Below are positions 59,871 to 64,000 of a stretch of DNA of 64,000 nt, piece by piece. Where the stretch lies: the NCBI GenBank assembly GCA_017449525.1, contig JAFTFL010000013.1, forward strand, positions 45,634 to 109,633, in the 5' to 3' direction. The notes beneath the pieces were generated by a model. That model was not told where the DNA came from and did not search any database. It was given only the letters and a program-made list of their open reading frames with translations. A program made the position numbers and the translations under genes. Position 1 is the first letter of the stretch, and each line of letters opens with the position of its first letter. Source of the stretch: Bacteroidales bacterium (lineage in GTDB: Bacteria > Bacteroidota > Bacteroidia > Bacteroidales > P3).

Positions 59871-60153
59871 GCGTAGAGAAGCGAGGAAAGAGTGGTGCGG
59901 CTGTGGCCGCGAGTCTCCTCGCCGAGATGGAAAGGCTTTCGAGGAAAGAGCCCGTACACACATGCTGCCACCACTTCGGCATCGCCGCCCACCCGAGCCT
60001 GCTGCCCCACGGCAGAGGAGTTTGAGTACCCTGAGTGCGGCGTGCTGCCCGTGCATCTTGCTTGTTGTACCCCCATGCCCCTTTCCCCCAAAGCCCCGAG
60101 CGAAGGAGGAGAGAGGAAACGGAGTTATACACATAATATAATGTAACAACAAG

Positions 60154-62304
60154 ATGTACAAAAAAGCATTAGCATTAGTAATGAGCCTGACCCTCGCGGT
60201 CGGCCTGTTTGCCCAGCAGCATAACAACGAACTTATGCAGGTTCGGGGCAAGAAAAACGTCACCTTCTCGGCTACCAACGTACTGCAATGGACTGGGTCG
60301 GGAATTAATTCGGGCATGGTAGCCATCTCGTGGGACGATGCAACTGCATACGTGTGGGGCGTGCGTTGGAACGGTTCGGTCTACGCCATCGACCTGCTTG
60401 ACACCATCATGCAGCACGACCCGCGCTTCAGTCATGCTGGACTTCAGGGCAGCTGGTTCAGCGGCTGCAGCTATGTGGACACCGTGAACCACATGAACTT
60501 CCCCAACAGTGGCGACTTCTGCTACAAACTGAATGGAAATTGGGCTGGTGCATACGGTTCGCAGAGCGTGAGCAACGGCGACTTCATGGAGATAAGCGCA
60601 TCGTGCATGTTTTCCGCCAGCGTGGCGCAGCCCATTCCGGCATTGCCCAGCAACGGTGGCACGACTGAACCCACGCCGACCGACACTGCCATCGTGGCCG
60701 ATGCCATGCTGTGGTGGGCTGGACAGGGCAGCCACAGCGCCATTGTGGCCGTCAACTGGGCCGACACCTGCCTGGCTTGGGGCGTGCGCTTCAACGAGGA
60801 CAGCATCAGTGTGCAACGCGCCATGGACATCGTGGCACGTGCTGACCACCGTTTTGCCTACACCTCCTACCCCTCGCAGTGGGGTGAGGTGCTGAGCGAC
60901 ATCTACTTCTACACCCCCACCGACACTATGCGATTGACCGAAGGAGAGATGTGGAGCTACAACGTCAACGGGGTGTCTGCACCCTTGGGCTTCGCAGCTA
61001 TGCAGATTCGAGACAGCGACTTCGTCAAGTGGGGCGACCCGACTGTGGGCATCGTTACGCGCTACGACACGAGCGAATATGGCATCTATCCCTTGCAGAC
61101 TGTGTGGACTGCTCCTGTGGAGGCTGTAGGCCTGCCCGAGGAAAGCACCATAGCAGCCGACGACCTCCTGTTCTGGGTGGGTCAAGGTTCGAACAGAGCC
61201 ATCGTGGCTGTCAACTGGGTTGACACCTGCTTGGCCTGGGGCGTGCACTTTGCAGCCGACAGCATCACCGTGCAGCAGGCCATGGACATCGTGGCTCGCG
61301 TCGACCATCGTTTTGCTTACACCTCCTACCCCTCGCAGTGGGGCGAAGTGCTGAGCGACATCTACTTCTATACGGGTGCCGACACGATGCGCATCACCGC
61401 AGGCGAAATGTGGAACTACAATGTCGACGGTGTCGCAGCGATGTTGGGCTTCTCCACCATGCATGTTGGCAACGGAGCCTTCATTAAGTGGGGCGATCCA
61501 CAGGTGGGTGCCATCACGGCCTACGAGACCAGCGAGTGGGGTACCTACCCGTCGCAGACCGTGTGGAATAGCACCGTCGAGGCTTGTGGCCTGCCCGAGG
61601 AGAGCACTATAGCAGCAGCCGACATCCACATGTGGGCCGGCAGCGGTGAGCACAGCGTTATCGTGGCCGTCAACTGGGCCGACACCTGCTTGGCTTGGGG
61701 CGTGCACTTCACCACCGACAGCATTTGCCTACAGGCTGCTATGGACAGCATTGCAGCCCTTGATAGCCGCTTCAGCTACACCTCCCGTCCTTCGCAGTGG
61801 GGCGAGGTGCTGAGCGATATACTCTTCGCCTATGCAGCCGACACGCTGCGCATCACCGAGGGTGAAATGTGGAGCTACAACGTCAACGGAGTGGCTGCCC
61901 CGCTGGGATTTGCTGCCATGATGTTGGCCGACGGCGACTTTGCCAAGTGGGGCGACCCGACTGTAGGCATCGTTACACGCTACGAGACGAACGAGTGGGG
62001 CACCTATCCTGCTCAGACCGTGTGGAACTGCCCCGTTACGGCAGCTACTCCAGCCCAGTCTAATGCCATTCGTCCCGTGGACGAAGTCAGCATCAGCATC
62101 TACCCCAACCCAGTGGCTGACCTGCTGCAGGTGTCGACCGAGAGCGATGCTACCGCTTACGAACTGTACGACATGAGCGGTCGCCGCGTGGCCGAAGGTC
62201 GCATGAGCGCTGGTCGTGCTGCTGTTCGCGTGGCCGACATGCCAGCAGGCATCTATGTGCTGCGTGCTGGTCGCGCTACGGCTCGCGTGGTGGTGAAGCA
62301 CTAA
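60154..62304 (+). CDS. T9SS-sorted surface protein with four ~153-residue repeats, under B12 control
   Basis: At 716 residues it has a signal peptide (1-20, ending LFAQ). Four repeats begin near residues 40, 182, 335 and 489. Repeats 2-4 are very similar (W-G-GS....IVAVNWADTCLAWGV, then DHRFAYTSYPSQWGEVLSDI and GEMW.YNV.GV, WGDP.VG); repeat 1 is diverged (VAISWDDATAYVWGVRW). A type A sorting domain closes the protein (ISIYPNPVADLLQV...GIYVLRAG). The riboswitch suggests a role in capturing B12 or a related compound at the cell surface. No transporter gene follows. The repeat domain is not one I can name. Confidence 0.85.
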   Translation: MYKKALALVMSLTLAVGLFAQQHNNELMQVRGKKNVTFSATNVLQWTGSGINSGMVAISWDDATAYVWGVRWNGSVYAIDLLDTIMQHDPRFSHAGLQGSWFSGCSYVDTVNHMNFPNSGDFCYKLNGNWAGAYGSQSVSNGDFMEISASCMFSASVAQPIPALPSNGGTTEPTPTDTAIVADAMLWWAGQGSHSAIVAVNWADTCLAWGVRFNEDSISVQRAMDIVARADHRFAYTSYPSQWGEVLSDIYFYTPTDTMRLTEGEMWSYNVNGVSAPLGFAAMQIRDSDFVKWGDPTVGIVTRYDTSEYGIYPLQTVWTAPVEAVGLPEESTIAADDLLFWVGQGSNRAIVAVNWVDTCLAWGVHFAADSITVQQAMDIVARVDHRFAYTSYPSQWGEVLSDIYFYTGADTMRITAGEMWNYNVDGVAAMLGFSTMHVGNGAFIKWGDPQVGAITAYETSEWGTYPSQTVWNSTVEACGLPEESTIAAADIHMWAGSGEHSVIVAVNWADTCLAWGVHFTTDSICLQAAMDSIAALDSRFSYTSRPSQWGEVLSDILFAYAADTLRITEGEMWSYNVNGVAAPLGFAAMMLADGDFAKWGDPTVGIVTRYETNEWGTYPAQTVWNCPVTAATPAQSNAIRPVDEVSISIYPNPVADLLQVSTESDATAYELYDMSGRRVAEGRMSAGRAAVRVADMPAGIYVLRAGRATARVVVKH

Positions 62305-62365
62305 GCTGCGGTGCCATCCCGCTCATGCCATAGAGCAATGACGAGGAATTAAGTGATTATGTGTG

Positions 62366-62409
62366 GACAGGCGTCCGTGGGTTTTGACTTGCGGTGCGCC
62401 TGTCTTTTT
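62366..62409 (+). terminator. Terminator or attenuator between the two surface-protein genes
   Basis: GACAGGCG (62366-62373) pairs with CGCCTGTC (62397-62404) around a 23-base loop and is followed by TTTTT. It ends only 30 bases before the next start codon. Confidence 0.65.
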
Positions 62410-62438
62410 CTTGGACAACGAAGAAACAGATGTACGAT

Positions 62439-63437
62439 ATGAAGAAACTCTTCACACTCCTTATGCTGCTGGCCACAGGAGCAGCCACCTCGATGGCCAC
62501 GGCCATGAATGATTCGACGCAGGTGTTCTGCGGCGCTGTGGGTACGGCGGGATGCAAGGCGGTGTCGTGCGAGGATGCGCTGGTCGTGGGCTGGGCTGGC
62601 CAATGCCGAGTGGAACGGGGCTGGTGGACGGTGGCCGACACGACGCGCGGCCGTGTAACCTACGGCGTGGACAGTTTGGGCAACGGCCCCGCGTCGCTCA
62701 CCGACAACCTCAACGTCGTCAGCCTCGGCGACGGCGGCCGTGCCACCCTCGTGTTCAATCCCCCGATTGCCAACCACGAAGGAGCTGACTTTGCGGTGTA
62801 TGAAAACTCGTTCGACGACGCTTTTCTCGAGCTGGCTTTCGTCGAAGTAAGCTCGGATGGCGAGCACTTTGTGCGCTTCCCGGCCTATTCCAACACGCAG
62901 ACCACCACCCAAATCGGCTCGATAGGGAAGGTCGACCCCACGCGCATCCACAATTTGGCTGGTAAGTATCGCATGGGATGGGGCACTCCGTTCGACCTCA
63001 GCGACCTCGCCGATAGTACGGGCATCGACCTGAACCACATCACACACATCCGTATAGTCGACGCTGTGGGCAGCATCAACCCCCTGTATGCCACTTATGA
63101 TTGTCAAGGCCACATGGTCAATGACCCATGGCCTACCGTTAGCTACAGCAGCGGATTCGACTTGGCTGGAGTGGCTGTGCTGGCGCCTAATGCGGCCATT
63201 GGCGAAGTGAAGGAGGTCGACATTCGCGTCGCTCCCAACCCCGCGTCCAACCGCATCACCGTTCGCGCCGAAGGGTTGGAAGATGCCGACGTGCAGTTGT
63301 TCGACCTTGCAGCGCGCCGTATACGCCATACGACGCTACGCCACGGAGCGGCGCAGCTGGAGGTGTCGACCCTGCCAGCCGGCATCTATATCCTGCGCGT
63401 CGGGCGGCACACGCAGCCCGTCTGCATAGCCCGATAA
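62439..63437 (+). CDS. T9SS-sorted cell-surface protein of the B12 operon
   Basis: At 332 residues from the ATG at 62439 (62430 is possible), giving the signal peptide MKKLFTLLMLLATGAATSMA. The body has a beta-rich domain common in Bacteroidetes surface proteins: VVSLGDGGRATLVFNPPIANHEG, DFAVYENSFDDAFLELAFVEVSSDG and IRIVDAVGSINP, then GFDLAGVAVL. The last 75 residues are a type A sorting domain (IRVAPNPASNRITV...GIYILRVG). It shares promoter and riboswitch with the repeat protein upstream unless stopped by the hairpin between them. Ligand unknown. Confidence 0.85.
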   Translation: MKKLFTLLMLLATGAATSMATAMNDSTQVFCGAVGTAGCKAVSCEDALVVGWAGQCRVERGWWTVADTTRGRVTYGVDSLGNGPASLTDNLNVVSLGDGGRATLVFNPPIANHEGADFAVYENSFDDAFLELAFVEVSSDGEHFVRFPAYSNTQTTTQIGSIGKVDPTRIHNLAGKYRMGWGTPFDLSDLADSTGIDLNHITHIRIVDAVGSINPLYATYDCQGHMVNDPWPTVSYSSGFDLAGVAVLAPNAAIGEVKEVDIRVAPNPASNRITVRAEGLEDADVQLFDLAARRIRHTTLRHGAAQLEVSTLPAGIYILRVGRHTQPVCIAR

Positions 63438-64000
63438 GCGCATCTGCGCGCCCACTCGCTCCCCACCGTTGGCATTTCGCCCACGGTGGGGAGCGTCATT
63501 TTCTGGCTGAGCCTGTCTGCGCAGGCTCAGTAGCCGAGGCGGTACCGACGGGTGGCGCATAGGGGAGGAGTCTCGTCGCCGCCCATCACTATATATTATA
63601 TGTGTCGCGCATGCTCGAAAACAGACATGCGCATATCCGTTCGCCGACACGCGCATGTCCAGTTGTCTCCTTGCGCACCTCATAAAACAGATGTGCGCAG
63701 GGAGACAAAAACTTGATGAGCGGAGAACCAGCGGCACGGGTCGCGCAACAGTCTATCACTGCGTATGGCTATATGCTACAGTGCTGGACTGCATCGTATA
63801 AGGTGCGAACCTCATCGCAGGCAGGCAGCAGTATTATAGAAAATGCGTACCTTTGCACTCCGAAAGATGCAAGAGAGTGCATCACTTGCAGAAGCATTTG
63901 TAAGGTCCGAGAACTGAAATTTCGCCAAAAAATATCGGAGGACTGTAATACTGATGCCTTCATGCTTGCCACGTATGCCGAACTATGGGTTTGCGCATAC
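63438..64000. other. Gene-free end of the window
   Basis: No supported gene is seen. It holds a terminator (63458-63498), two long hairpins at 63624-63708, and a -7 box TACCTTTG at 63848-63855 on the + strand. About 145 leader bases then run to the window end, so a gene probably starts just outside. Confidence 0.55.
63458..63498 (+). terminator. Terminator of the B12-controlled operon
   Basis: GCTCCCCACCGT (63458-63469) pairs with ACGGTGGGGAGC (63483-63494) and is followed by GTCATTTTC. It lies 21 bases after the stop codon of the second surface-protein gene. Confidence 0.75.

Noticed and set aside
60175-61707. 510-residue open frame on the minus strand inside the four-repeat surface protein
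   Set aside because: It mirrors the repeats of the + strand gene, has no signal or domain of its own, and the + strand frame has a signal peptide, sorting domain, promoter and riboswitch.
62349-63329. 326-residue minus-strand frame antisense to the second B12-operon gene
   Set aside because: It lies wholly within and just upstream of a gene with clear signal peptide and sorting domain, and has no features itself.

Overview
This looks like one chromosomal segment from a member of the Bacteroidetes, most likely the order Bacteroidales. The evidence is: promoters with the Bacteroidetes -7 box TAnnTTTG instead of E. coli-type boxes; genes mostly without Shine-Dalgarno sequences; C-terminal type IX secretion (T9SS) sorting domains on three proteins; a str-S10-spc-alpha ribosomal cluster with no tuf gene between fusA and rpsJ; and a rimP-nusA-infB operon. 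Genus cannot be settled from the sequence alone. No transposase, integrase, phage gene or CRISPR array is visible.

Layout. 1-8.3 kb (+): the end of an LtaS-like sulfatase, an FMN-binding exported protein, a DUF2147 protein, a two-gene RND efflux system without an outer membrane channel, and a family C69 dipeptidase. 8.3-14.8 kb: an accessory island. It holds a tight three-gene minus-strand operon (CHASE2-like membrane sensor, caspase-like protease, outer-membrane barrel) behind a roughly 290-base structured leader, a second decayed copy of that leader, and a broken membrane-protein gene. 14.8-33.4 kb (+): rpsL-rpsG-fusA, then the S10, spc and alpha ribosomal protein genes with secY, map, infA, rpmJ and rpoA. 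33.4-34.8 kb: a purine-rich, repeat-bearing stretch without genes. 34.8-37.2 kb (+): eno, dapB and an MGMT-like gene, meeting asnS-manC-thyA (-) at a bidirectional terminator. 41.7-46.7 kb (+): rimP-nusA-infB and tRNA-Arg(CCT). 46.9-57.3 kb (-): HU, fmt-ribH, M23 peptidase, a membrane protein, rpoN, yicC, apbE, a T9SS cargo protein, rlmD and rpmH. 58.0-59.5 kb (+): gtrA-rsgA. 59.6-63.4 kb (+): a cobalamin riboswitch followed by two T9SS-sorted surface proteins.

How the genes fit together. Most of the window is translation machinery: ribosomal proteins, EF-G, IF-1, IF-2, RimP, RsgA, RlmD, AsnRS, Fmt, Map, tRNA-Arg and YicC. ApbE (53 kb) is the type of enzyme that would attach FMN to the SGAT-motif protein at 1.5 kb. 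The cobalamin riboswitch implies that the two surface proteins behind it are made under B12 limitation, so a role in B12 capture is plausible.

The most unusual part is 8.8-13.0 kb. The CHASE2/caspase/barrel cassette resembles a signal-to-protease module. Its leader occurs twice, about 760 bases apart, and one predicted stem keeps pairing while four of its six base pairs differ between the copies. That is the signature of a conserved RNA structure. I know of no described family that matches it, but I could not search Rfam.
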